Assembly (NCBI GenBank): GCA_028283725.1
Contig: JAPWKC010000004.1
Coordinates: 1,240,001 to 1,304,000 of the forward strand
Source: Neorhizobium sp.
GTDB taxonomy: Bacteria > Pseudomonadota > Alphaproteobacteria > Rhizobiales > Rhizobiaceae
DNA: 64,000 nt
Reading direction: 5' to 3'
Of the stretch, positions 8,328 through 16,640 are shown in pieces. The notes below the pieces were generated by a model that saw only the letters and a program-made list of their open reading frames with translations, was not told the DNA's origin and made no database searches. A program made the position numbers and the translations under genes. Every line of letters begins with the position of its first letter. Position 1 is the first letter of the stretch.

Positions 8328-10230
8328 TCAAATGATGACGTGCGATCCGAGCTCCACCACCCGGTTTGCCGGCAGATGGAAATAGTCGGACGGGTCGGTC
8401 GCCGCATTGGCGAGGCCGATGAACAGCCTGTCCTGCCAGATCGGCATGCCGGACTGGGCATCCGGCACCAGCTTCCGCCTTCCGAGATAGAAGGAGGTCG
8501 ACATGATGTCGAACTTGAAGCCGTTCTTGCGCAGATAGGCGAGCGCCTGCGAGACATTGTGCGACTGCATGAAGCCGAAACGCAGTTCGATCAGGGTGAA
8601 CCGCTCCGACAGTTTTTCGACGCGGAAGCGCTCTTCGATCGAGACGCGCGGCTTGTTGACCGTGGTGATGGTGAGGACCACGTTCTTTTCGTGCAGGACA
8701 TGATTGTGCTTGATGTTGTGCAACAGCGCTGCCGGGGCCGTTTCCGGATCGCCGGTCAGGAAGATCGCAACGCCGGGAACAGAGACCGGCGCGTGATCGC
8801 TCTTCTTCTCGATCATCGGTATGAAGGTCTTGAGCGGCACGTCGATACGGCGAGTCTTATCGAAGAGAATGGCGGCGCCACGACGCCACGTCCACATGAG
8901 CACGGTAAATATGGTCGCCATCATCACCGGCACCCAGCCACCGTCATGGACCTTCAACAAGTTGGCGCCGAGGAAGACGACTTCGATGGCGAGAAGCGGC
9001 GCCAGCGTGGCGATGGCAAGCGTCTGCGGCCAGTTCCATTTCAGGCGCACGAATTCGAAGGCCATCAGGGTGGTGACGACCATGGCGCCGGTGACAGAGA
9101 TGCCATAGGCGGTCGCAAGCGCATCGGAGCTCTCAAAGCCGAGCACCAGCGCGATCACGCCGACCAGAAGCAGCGTATTGACGGCCGGAAGGAAGATCTG
9201 CCCGGTATTGGTTTCCGAGGTGAAGAGGATCTGCATGCGCGGCAGATAGCCGAGGTGGATCGCCTGGCGCACCAGCGAGAAGGCACCGGTGATGACCGCC
9301 TGGCTGGCGATGATCGTGGCGGCCGTTGCAAGGATGACGATCGGCAGCAGCGCCCATTTGGGAAACATCAGGAAGAACGGGTCGGACATCGCTTCGGGAT
9401 GCTGCAACACCAGGGCGCCCTGGCCGAGATAGTTGAGCGTGAGCGCCGGAAAGACGAGCGTGAACCATGCCCACTGGATGGGACGGCGGCCGAAATGGCC
9501 AAGATCGGCGTAAAGCGCCTCCGCGCCCGTCACCGTCAGGAAGACCGCGCCGAGGACGACGATGCCGACAAAGCCTTCGTTCAGCATGAATTGCAGGGCG
9601 TACCAGGGATTGAAGGCTGCAAGAATGCGCACGTCGTCGAAAATATGGACGACGCCTGCCGCGCCCATGACGACGAACCACAGTGCCGTGATCGGCCCGA
9701 AAAAGCGCGCGACGAGGCCCGTCCCCTTCGACTGGATGGCAAAGAGCGCAATCAGGATGACGACCGAGATGGGCAGCACGGCGCCGTGCATGCTCGGCGC
9801 GACCAGCTTGAGGCCCTCGACGGCCGACATGACCGACAGAGCCGGGGTGATCATCGCATCGCCGAGGAAAAGGGCGGCGCCGATCAGGCCGAGCAGCATC
9901 AGGAAGGCGCGGTGGCCGTTTGCCGACTTGGTCAGCAAGGCCCAAAAGCGACAGGGTGCCGCCTTCGCCATCGTTATCGGCGCGCAGCAAAAAGAGCACG
10001 TATTTGAAGGTGACGATGATCGTCAGCGTCCAGACCATCAGGGAGATGAGGCCGATGATCTCGAGCTGGGTCAGGCCATCGCTGGAGACCGGCTTCAGCG
10101 CTTCGCGAAAGGCATAGAGCGGGCTTGTGCCGATATCGCCATAAACGACGCCGACCGAGCCGAGCGCCAGGGCAAACAGGCTCTGCGTCTTGGTTTTTTC
10201 AGCAGCATGATGTTCTGCGGGATGGCCCAT
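8328..10230 (-). pseudogene. kup: Kup potassium uptake transporter, interrupted by a one-base frameshift
   Basis: Kup proteins import K+ with protons through about 12 membrane helices. The N-terminal frame (10230 down to about 9943) reads the family opening [18 protein letters not shown] and continues to [14 protein letters not shown]. From there homology continues only in another frame, starting [13 protein letters not shown] and then [14 protein letters not shown], to the stop at 8328. The break falls at the CCC run 9941-9943 (GGG on the coding strand). Removing one G restores a continuous protein of about 633 residues, the normal length. Either this is a sequencing error or the gene is inactive. 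corA lies 15 bases upstream, so they form a cation-transport pair. Confidence 0.85.
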
Positions 10231-10245
10231 GGGAGTGCCTGGCGA

Positions 10246-11217
10246 CTAGAGCCAGCCTTTCCAGCGAAAGATGAAAAACGGAATGATGGCGGACATGATC
10301 ATGCCCATAATCGCCAGGGGATAGCCGAAATGCCATTCGAGTTCCGGCATGACATGAAAATTCATGCCGTAGATCGAGGCCACAAGCGTGGGCGGCAGAA
10401 AGACGACGGAGGCGATCGAGAAGATCTTGATGATGGCGTTCTGCTCGACATTGATGAGACCGAGCGAGGCATCGAGAAGGAAGGCGATATTGCCGGCGAT
10501 GAAGGAGGCGTGTTCGGACAGCGTCTCGACATCATGCGCGACGGTGCGACAGAGGCTGTCGTCTGCCTTGTCATCGCGGATCGAGGGTACGTTCTGAAGA
10601 AAACTCAAAAGCCTGGACAGCGAACCGAGGCTGTCACGCACCTTGCCGACGAGCCGGTGAAACTGGGCGATATCGGCGAGCTTGTCTTCCAGAAAGCGCG
10701 GCGGACGACGGCTGCCACGATTGCGGAAGATATCCGTCGACAGCCGGTCGATATGATCGACCGTATGTTCGAGGATCTCGGCGGTACGGTCGGCGATGGT
10801 TTCGAGCAGCTTGCCCAGCATCGTCTCACCGTCCCGAACCAAGGTCGAGTTGCGTGCCAGCGCCGCGATGAAAAGCTGGAAGCTTTTGGGCTCCGCATAG
10901 CGCACCGTCAGCAGGCGCCCCCCGGTGAGGATGAAGGCGATATCGGTCAGTTGCGGGTCCGGACCGTCGGCGCGATAGACGAGCGAGCCCGTCATGAAGA
11001 CCGACCCCTTGTCGATATACAGCCGGCTCGATGGCTCGATATCCTTCAGGTCGTCGCGCGTCGGCACGTCGATGCCGAGCAGCCGCTCGACATAGGCATC
11101 TTCTTCCGGCGTCGGATGGAGCATGTCGAGCCAGACGATATCGTCGGGCAGGCGGTCGAGCGCTTCGGACGGGGAAAGCGGCTTCGGAGCGCCCGAGGCG
11201 CTATAGGCGTTGATCAA
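10246..11217 (-). CDS. corA: CorA-family magnesium (divalent cation) transporter
   Basis: This 323-residue protein has a large soluble N-terminal domain, a long helical stalk (about residues 150-255) and two C-terminal membrane helices. The signature YGMNFH, the selectivity-filter motif (GMN), ends the first helix near residue 285. The C terminus is short and basic (FRWKGWL). CorA pentamers move Mg2+, Co2+ or Ni2+ passively into the cell. I chose a TTG start at 11217 because GGAG lies seven bases upstream and the protein then begins INAYSASG; an ATG 27 codons further upstream lacks conserved sequence. It precedes kup with a 15-base gap. Confidence 0.93.
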   Translation of the reverse strand: MINAYSASGAPKPLSPSEALDRLPDDIVWLDMLHPTPEEDAYVERLLGIDVPTRDDLKDIEPSSRLYIDKGSVFMTGSLVYRADGPDPQLTDIAFILTGGRLLTVRYAEPKSFQLFIAALARNSTLVRDGETMLGKLLETIADRTAEILEHTVDHIDRLSTDIFRNRGSRRPPRFLEDKLADIAQFHRLVGKVRDSLGSLSRLLSFLQNVPSIRDDKADDSLCRTVAHDVETLSEHASFIAGNIAFLLDASLGLINVEQNAIIKIFSIASVVFLPPTLVASIYGMNFHVMPELEWHFGYPLAIMGMIMSAIIPFFIFRWKGWL

Positions 11218-11452
11218 TCTTTGTCTCCGGCCGCACAAACTCGGCCTCGAATGGAACGCAAGCGCAAGGTCCTCAAACGGAACGTCCCTCAGGCTCACCC
11301 CGCCGACAGTGGCGGGAGGCGCCTATAAAGACACCGTGCATTAAAATCAAGACCGGGTGGAGCGGTCCGAAGCCAACATGGACCGCAGGGCGAGGATGTT
11401 CAAGCCTCCCGACGGGACGGAATTTCCAGGCACGGGACAATGGTATTCGAAG

Positions 11453-12634
11453 CTATTCGAAGACAATGGCCGGGGCCGCGCGCACCGTCCGGCCGGAAAT
11501 CTCGGCCCACACTTTTGCGGCGATCTCACGGTAGACGGCCGCCGATGCGCCTTCGGGATCGGAAACCACGACAGGCGTACCCGCATCGGAGTTTTCTCGG
11601 ATGTCGATCGTCAACGGCACCTCGCCGAGAAATGGCACGCCGATCCGTTCGGCTTCCGCCCTGGCGCCGCCATGGCCGAAGATATCGTAGCGCTTGCCGG
11701 TATCGGGAGCGAGGAAATAGCTCATGTTCTCGATGATGCCGACAATCGGGACCTCGACCTTGCGGAACATCGCAATGCCCTTGCGGGCATCTGCCAGCGC
11801 CAGATCCTGCGGGGTGGAAACGACCACCGCTCCGGCAAGCGGCACCTGCTGGGCCATGGTCAGCTGCACGTCGCCTGTGCCTGGGGGCATGTCGACGATC
11901 AGCACGTCGAGATCGCCCCAGGCCACTTCGCGCAGCATCTGCAGCAGCGCCGACTGGACCATCGGGCCGCGCCAGATCATCGCGGTCTCCTCATCGACGA
12001 GGAAGCCCATCGACATGGCCTTCAGGCCGTAATTTTCCATCGGCTTGATATAGCGGCCATCGATCTGCTGCGGGCGACCGGAGATCTTCAGAAGCTTGGG
12101 CACGGAGGGACCGTAGATGTCGGCATCCAGAAGCCCGACGCGAAGGCCGTTTGCCAGGAGCGCGAGCGCCAGATTGACTGCTGTCGTCGACTTGCCGACA
12201 CCACCCTTGCCGGATGCGACCGCAACGATCGCACCCACGCCCGGCACGCCGATCTTTTCACGCGGGCCGTGCTGCTGGCCGGGAGAAGCCTTGGCCGGCG
12301 CCGGTTGGGCGCGGGACGGGCTCGCGGGGGAAGCGGGGCGTGCGGGCGGTCTTGCCGGCGGGGCGTTATCGGAAGAGCCGGCCTTGCGATCGGCCGTCAG
12401 CGTCACAAGCGCGCCGCGAACACCGGCGATCGCCTTGACGGCCTCCTCGGCATTTTGGCGCAGGGCCTCCATCTCGTTTGCCCGTGCGGCCGCAACCGTG
12501 ATGGAGAAATAGACCTTGGCGTCGGAAATGAATATTTCCGACAGCATGCCACGAGAGACGGGATCACCCTCCTCCCCCGGAATGGCGACATTCGCCAGCA
12601 CCGCCAGAACCTGTTCCTTGGTAACTTCTGCCAT
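11453..12634 (-). CDS. Mrp/NBP35 (ApbC) family iron-sulfur carrier ATPase
   Basis: This 393-residue protein has an N-terminal DUF59/MIP18-like domain (residues 1-90), a Pro/Ala/Ser-rich linker (about 90-125) and a P-loop ATPase domain with the deviant Walker A GKGGVGKST near residue 142. These proteins bind a bridging 4Fe-4S cluster as a dimer and deliver it to apoproteins. The usual C-x2-C that holds the cluster, expected after ENMSYF near residue 295, is replaced by APDT, so cluster binding is doubtful or uses other residues. Mrp family membership is clear from motif order. It stands alone between corA and the LuxR gene. Confidence 0.92.
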   Translation of the reverse strand: MAEVTKEQVLAVLANVAIPGEEGDPVSRGMLSEIFISDAKVYFSITVAAARANEMEALRQNAEEAVKAIAGVRGALVTLTADRKAGSSDNAPPARPPARPASPASPSRAQPAPAKASPGQQHGPREKIGVPGVGAIVAVASGKGGVGKSTTAVNLALALLANGLRVGLLDADIYGPSVPKLLKISGRPQQIDGRYIKPMENYGLKAMSMGFLVDEETAMIWRGPMVQSALLQMLREVAWGDLDVLIVDMPPGTGDVQLTMAQQVPLAGAVVVSTPQDLALADARKGIAMFRKVEVPIVGIIENMSYFLAPDTGKRYDIFGHGGARAEAERIGVPFLGEVPLTIDIRENSDAGTPVVVSDPEGASAAVYREIAAKVWAEISGRTVRAAPAIVFE

Positions 12635-13062
12635 CGCGAACTCCCGGCTGCGCCGCCATTCTCAACTCTCAACGCGGACACGATGATCTTCGAAAGCGTC
12701 GCGGCGCTTTGCCAGACCGGCGCATCATCGGGGCCTTATATACGGCTTCGCATTGGCGGGGGGCAACAATCTGCGGGGTGTGGAAAGATTAAAGCCGCCG
12801 CCCGATCCGCGGCCAGGACGGCGCTTGATCGGACGACGGCTTGTTTTGATACGTCTCTTGGGACGCTTTCTTCAGTCCCCTCTGGACCTGCCACAACAGA
12901 AGCACGAAACGTGCCAGACGGAAAGAGGGAAAGATTCCGATACTTTTTCAATTACTTGATGAATTGGGTACCGGACGATTACGCTGCACCGCACAATAAA
13001 TACTCAAATGTTCAGGTACAAAGCGCAAGATGATCATTTTGCGAGCAGCGCGGATCGCGTTG
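12635..13062. other. Intergenic region between mrp and the LuxR-type regulator gene
   Basis: This is 428 bases with no supported coding region. The segment 12930-13040 is unusually AT-rich for this genome. No terminator with a clean T run and no confident promoter was recognised. It must contain the mrp promoter and the LuxR gene's transcription end. A short open frame here has no ribosome site or recognisable product. Confidence 0.5.
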
Positions 13063-13800
13063 TTACTTGATTAACCCAATCCGCAAGGCCTTCGCCACCG
13101 CCTGGGTGCGGTTGACCGTGTCGAGTTTCTTGGCTGCACGGTTGAGATAATGGTTAACGGTATGTTCGGACAGGCCAAGGATCTCGGCGATCTCGGCGCT
13201 CGTCTTGCCGGCCGCAGTCCAGTTGAGGCAATCGACTTCCCGGTCGGTCAAGAGATCGTTCGGCTTCACATCGAGGACGCGGATCTGGGCGAGGCGCTCG
13301 AAAACGTGCGCCGCAATATAGTTCAGCTCCATCATCTGCTGCTGGCTGAATAGCGGCCCGAGACCGGCAATCATCACGGCGCCGCGGCTGCCGGAAATGT
13401 CGTGGCAGGGAAAGCATCCACCACGGGCCATGCCGACGCGCATCAGGACTTCGCGGACTTCGGTGCGAAACTGGTCCTGAAGCCACATATCGTTATCGAA
13501 GGTGAAAGCCAGCGTCGAGCCGCGCAGCCGCTGGAGGGCGGTGCTTTTCTGAAACCAGCCTTCCTTCTCCATCAATCCGACGAGATCCGCCGGCCAGTTG
13601 GAAACGATGAGATCTCCCGCAAAGCTGCGCGAGGTCGTGGACGGGATGGTGAGAACCAGGAAGGTGCGGGCACCGTAAAACTCGGTCACCCGGCGCATGA
13701 AACGCACAACATCAAACTGCGTCTTCAGATCTGCAATCCGTTCCACGATGCCGTCGAAGAACGAAAGGTCGGCGGCTGGCAGGGTGTTCGACATCGACAA
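13063..13800 (-). CDS. LuxR-family transcriptional regulator (apparent solo)
   Basis: This 245-residue protein has an N-terminal autoinducer-binding-like domain (about 20-165) and a C-terminal LuxR helix-turn-helix (about 178-240; LTDREVDCLNWTAAGKTSAEIA, then LSEHTVNHYLNRAAKKL). In the ligand domain the family's usual Asp-Pro pair that contacts the acyl-homoserine lactone amide is not evident: the equivalent stretch after the WPADL segment reads GWFQKSTA. It may therefore bind another ligand or none. No luxI-type synthase is in the window, so it is a solo here. It is divergent from the SMP-30 gene, 364 bases away, and could control it. Confidence 0.85.
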   Translation of the reverse strand: MSMSNTLPAADLSFFDGIVERIADLKTQFDVVRFMRRVTEFYGARTFLVLTIPSTTSRSFAGDLIVSNWPADLVGLMEKEGWFQKSTALQRLRGSTLAFTFDNDMWLQDQFRTEVREVLMRVGMARGGCFPCHDISGSRGAVMIAGLGPLFSQQQMMELNYIAAHVFERLAQIRVLDVKPNDLLTDREVDCLNWTAAGKTSAEIAEILGLSEHTVNHYLNRAAKKLDTVNRTQAVAKALRIGLIK

Positions 13801-14164
13801 CTTCTTTGCTTGCGCCCCGCATTCGTCAACGACAAGTCGTCTCCGGACACAGACCGGTCATTGGATCCTCTTGAATCGGTCACAAGCCGGCGTCTCCAGC
13901 AAGCCGCCCACGCAGCTCGCTCTGAACGCCGTTTCCGCCAACCCCCGATGGTTTGTTCCCGTCGCTGGTCGGAGAGGCATTGCAAGCTCTCAATTCGAGT
14001 TATGATGATGATATTCGATCGGCTTTGCAAACGCCGACCGGCGTTTTTCTTTGCCCGAAGACGAAATTTCATGCCAATCGGCACAACAGGCCGTCTCCGC
14101 TTCGACTTTCATTGCCGGCTGCTCTAGATATGGTCGCGTTTTTGACGGAGGTGGAAAGAAAACG
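13801..14164. other. Divergent regulatory region between the LuxR-type and SMP-30 genes
   Basis: These 364 bases hold the promoters of two divergent genes. A plus-strand hairpin with a T-rich tail lies at 14029-14052, well before the SMP-30 start. A TATGAT hexamer at about 14000 with TTGCAA 15 bases upstream resembles a weakly spaced promoter. A small RNA or an attenuated leader is possible. Confidence 0.5.
14029..14052 (+). terminator. Orphan terminator-like hairpin upstream of the SMP-30 gene
   Basis: The stem ACGCC / GGCGT with a GACC loop is followed by TTTTTCTTT on the plus strand. No plus-strand gene ends here: the next gene starts at 14165 and the previous one is on the other strand. 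It may end a small RNA or act as an attenuator. Confidence 0.55.
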
Positions 14165-15046
14165 ATGGCGGAAACGCATCAATTCGACGGACTGATTCTC
14201 TCACCATCCTTGTGCGAACTCGGCGAGGGCGCAAGTTTCGAGGCAGAGACCGGCACATTGTGGTGGTTCGATATTCTCGGCAAGGCACTGCACGAAATGC
14301 ATCTCGCCACCGGCCGCGAGATCATTCACCGGTTATCGGTGATGGGCAGCGTCGTGGCGCGCATCGATGCGACGCGGCAACTGATCGCCTCCGATCAGGG
14401 GCTTTTCATCCGCGAACGGTCGACGAACGTGCTGACCCCTTACGCGCCGCTGGAAGAAGACAAGCCGGGCAACCGCTCGAATGACGGGCGCGTACACCCA
14501 TCCGGCAGCTTGTGGATCAGCACGATGGGTTTGAAGGCCGAAGACGGCGCTGGCGGGATCTATCATGTGAGCGGTACCACCGTTACACGGATCTTCGCTG
14601 GGATCAGCATTCCGAACTCGATCTGCTTTTCGCCGGACGGCGAGACCGGATACTATGTCGATACGAAGAAGAACCTGATGATGCGCGTGCCTCTCGATCG
14701 CGACAGCGGCCTGCCGACCGGCGCCGGATCGGTGTTTGTCGATGGCTCATCCGAACCCGGCGGGATCGACGGTTCTATCTGCGACGGCGCGGGAACCGTC
14801 TGGAATGCACGGTGGGGCGAAGGCGCGGTCGATCATTACGATCGCAGCGGCAAGCGGCTTGCGCGGTATCTTCTGCCGGCGAAGCGGACGACCTGCCCCG
14901 TCTATCTCGGCAATGGCCGGCTTGGAATCACATCCTCCTGGGAAGGCCTGGATGAGAAGGGCCGGGCCGACGACAGGCTCGCCGGTTCCACCTTCGAGAT
15001 TTCCGTGCCGATCAAGGCCGATGCCGAGCCGGCATTCCTACTTTAG
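14165..15046 (+). CDS. SMP-30/gluconolactonase/LRE family protein
   Basis: This 293-residue six-bladed beta-propeller belongs to a family that hydrolyses sugar lactones and related esters with one bound divalent metal. The usual metal ligands are visible: the glutamate in LGEGASFE near residue 17, the asparagine in IPNSICFSPDG (near 148) and the aspartate in GGIDGSICD (near 200). The substrate-contact NDGRVHPSG segment (near 105) is also present. The ATG at 14165 has GGAGG about 12 bases upstream; in-frame sequence further upstream is not family-like. The substrate is unknown. Its neighbour is a LuxR-type regulator that may sense the same compound. Confidence 0.9.
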   Translation: MAETHQFDGLILSPSLCELGEGASFEAETGTLWWFDILGKALHEMHLATGREIIHRLSVMGSVVARIDATRQLIASDQGLFIRERSTNVLTPYAPLEEDKPGNRSNDGRVHPSGSLWISTMGLKAEDGAGGIYHVSGTTVTRIFAGISIPNSICFSPDGETGYYVDTKKNLMMRVPLDRDSGLPTGAGSVFVDGSSEPGGIDGSICDGAGTVWNARWGEGAVDHYDRSGKRLARYLLPAKRTTCPVYLGNGRLGITSSWEGLDEKGRADDRLAGSTFEISVPIKADAEPAFLL

Positions 15047-15094
15047 AGCGTTTCCGGCAAAAGCGCAGCGCGGTTTTGCGTCCGGAATTGCGCT
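15043..15094. repeat. Palindromic intergenic repeat (rhizobial REP-like)
   Basis: The SMP-30 stop codon is followed directly by GAGCGTTTCCGGCAAAA, which pairs imperfectly with TTTTGCGTCCGGAA 15-30 bases later. It forms a hairpin between two convergent genes. Elements opening with GAGCGTTTCCGG are common dispersed intergenic repeats in Rhizobiaceae, from general knowledge. It may terminate transcription from either side. Confidence 0.6.
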
Positions 15095-15179
15095 CGATGC
15101 AGGTTTTTCGTGCCTATGGGGTTGATGGACGGCGTGTCGGCTGAGGCCGTCGGCCGTCCAAGTCCTGTTACAGACGACC

Positions 15180-16553
15180 TCAGCCGGCGCGCGTCGTGCG
15201 AGACCGGTCGATTGCCGGCGTATCGCGATACTGTTCCTGAAGATAGCGCAGCGTGGCGGCGCTATCGACGGGCTTGCCGTAGTAATATCCCTGTCCCATG
15301 CCGCAGCCGAGCATCCGCAAGGTGTCGGCCTCGGCGCGTTCCTCGATCCCTTCCGCCACGACATCCAGATCGAGGCCCTGACACATGGCAATGATCGCCC
15401 GGATGATGTGTTCGGAGGCGCGGTCAGAGGTGATGCGCGACACGAAGGCGCGGTCGATCTTGACCTTGTCGAAGGTGAAATCGCGCAAGCGGCCAAGGCT
15501 GGACTGGCCGGTGCCAAAGTCATCGAGCGAGATGCGCACGCCGGCGCCGCGCAGCTCGGTGATGATGCGATGGGCGGTATCGGCCGAGGTCATCACCGCG
15601 GTTTCGGTGATTTCCAGCTCAAGCCGGTGGGGATCAAGCCCGACGCGCGCAAGATTGGAGAGGATCGTATCGGTGGTGCCGGGATCCATCAGCTGCGCCG
15701 ACGACAGGTTGAAGGAGAGGAAAAGCTCGCGCGGCCAGGACAATGCAGCCTCGGCTGCCTTGCGCAACAGTGTTTCCGACAGCGCATCGATGAAGCCGCG
15801 TTCTTCCGCAACCGGAACGAAGGCGGCAGGAGAGACGAAACCGAGATCCGGATCGCGCCAGCGCGCCAAGGCCTCGAAACCGACCGGCATGCCGTCGCGC
15901 AATCGCACGATCGGCTGGAAATGGGTCTCGACCGCGTCGTTGATGATGGCGTTGCGCAGCGCTTGCTCCAGCTGCGTTGCGCGTTTCATCTCCTGTGCGA
16001 TCTCTCGGGAATAGACGGTGATCTGGCCGCGGCCGCGGCGCTTGGAACGATAGAGCGCGGTTTCCGCGCTCTTCAGCAATTCTTCGAACTCCTCGCCGGC
16101 GAAGGGATAGACCGCGAAGCCGAAAGAAGCCGAAAGCCGCACGTTGCGATCGCCGAGATCATAGGGCGCCGACAGGACATCCTTCATCATCTGGCCGATG
16201 CGCTCGGCACCGGTGCGCTCGAAGACGAGTGGCAGGATGAAGGCGAATTCGTCGCCGCCATGGCGCGTCACGGTCGCGCCGTCGGGAATGCAGGCCTTCA
16301 GACGATGCGCCACCTGGCAGAGGATCTCGTCGCCCGCCTCGGTGCCGAACAGGTCGTTGATCGGTTTGAAACCGTCCAGATTGGCGATGCAGATGGTGAA
16401 AGGCGCCGGGTCTGCGGCACGTTCGTTGGCGAGAAGTCTTACCTTGTCACGCAGGCGGTACCGGTTGCCGAGGCCCGTCAGCGGATCGCTGTAGGCCATG
16501 ACCTGCAGCTCCGTCTGGCTGACATTCGGCCATGCATTTCCTGCAGACGTCAT
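15180..16553 (-). CDS. GGDEF-EAL protein (diguanylate cyclase/phosphodiesterase)
   Basis: This 457-residue soluble protein has a GGDEF domain (about 20-185) followed by an EAL domain (about 200-440). The cyclase active-site motif GGDEF is intact at 99-103. The EAL motif is intact at 227-229, and a DDFGTG loop lies near residue 340. Both activities are therefore possible: making cyclic-di-GMP from GTP and breaking it to pGpG. Only about 18 residues precede the GGDEF domain, so there is no sensory domain or membrane anchor, and control must come from partners or GTP. It is convergent with the SMP-30 gene and lies just downstream of the PAS-REC-REC gene. Confidence 0.93.
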   Translation of the reverse strand: MTSAGNAWPNVSQTELQVMAYSDPLTGLGNRYRLRDKVRLLANERAADPAPFTICIANLDGFKPINDLFGTEAGDEILCQVAHRLKACIPDGATVTRHGGDEFAFILPLVFERTGAERIGQMMKDVLSAPYDLGDRNVRLSASFGFAVYPFAGEEFEELLKSAETALYRSKRRGRGQITVYSREIAQEMKRATQLEQALRNAIINDAVETHFQPIVRLRDGMPVGFEALARWRDPDLGFVSPAAFVPVAEERGFIDALSETLLRKAAEAALSWPRELFLSFNLSSAQLMDPGTTDTILSNLARVGLDPHRLELEITETAVMTSADTAHRIITELRGAGVRISLDDFGTGQSSLGRLRDFTFDKVKIDRAFVSRITSDRASEHIIRAIIAMCQGLDLDVVAEGIEERAEADTLRMLGCGMGQGYYYGKPVDSAATLRYLQEQYRDTPAIDRSRTTRAG

Positions 16554-16640
16554 GGGGTATCCCGCTCACACCGCTCAATAGACGGGCAGAATGCGGAAGA
16601 AAGATTAAGATTTCCTACTAAACGCCGTGCTTGCGACGCC

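Noticed and set aside
9930..9960. Programmed ribosomal frameshifting as an explanation of the split kup gene.
   Set aside because: Kup genes are not known to use frameshifting, and no slippery heptamer with a stimulatory structure was recognised. A one-base indel is the simpler explanation.
8037..10007. A 656-codon plus-strand open frame antisense to kup.
   Set aside because: The translation is Arg/Asp/His-rich without any domain, and it mirrors the codon pattern of kup on the other strand.
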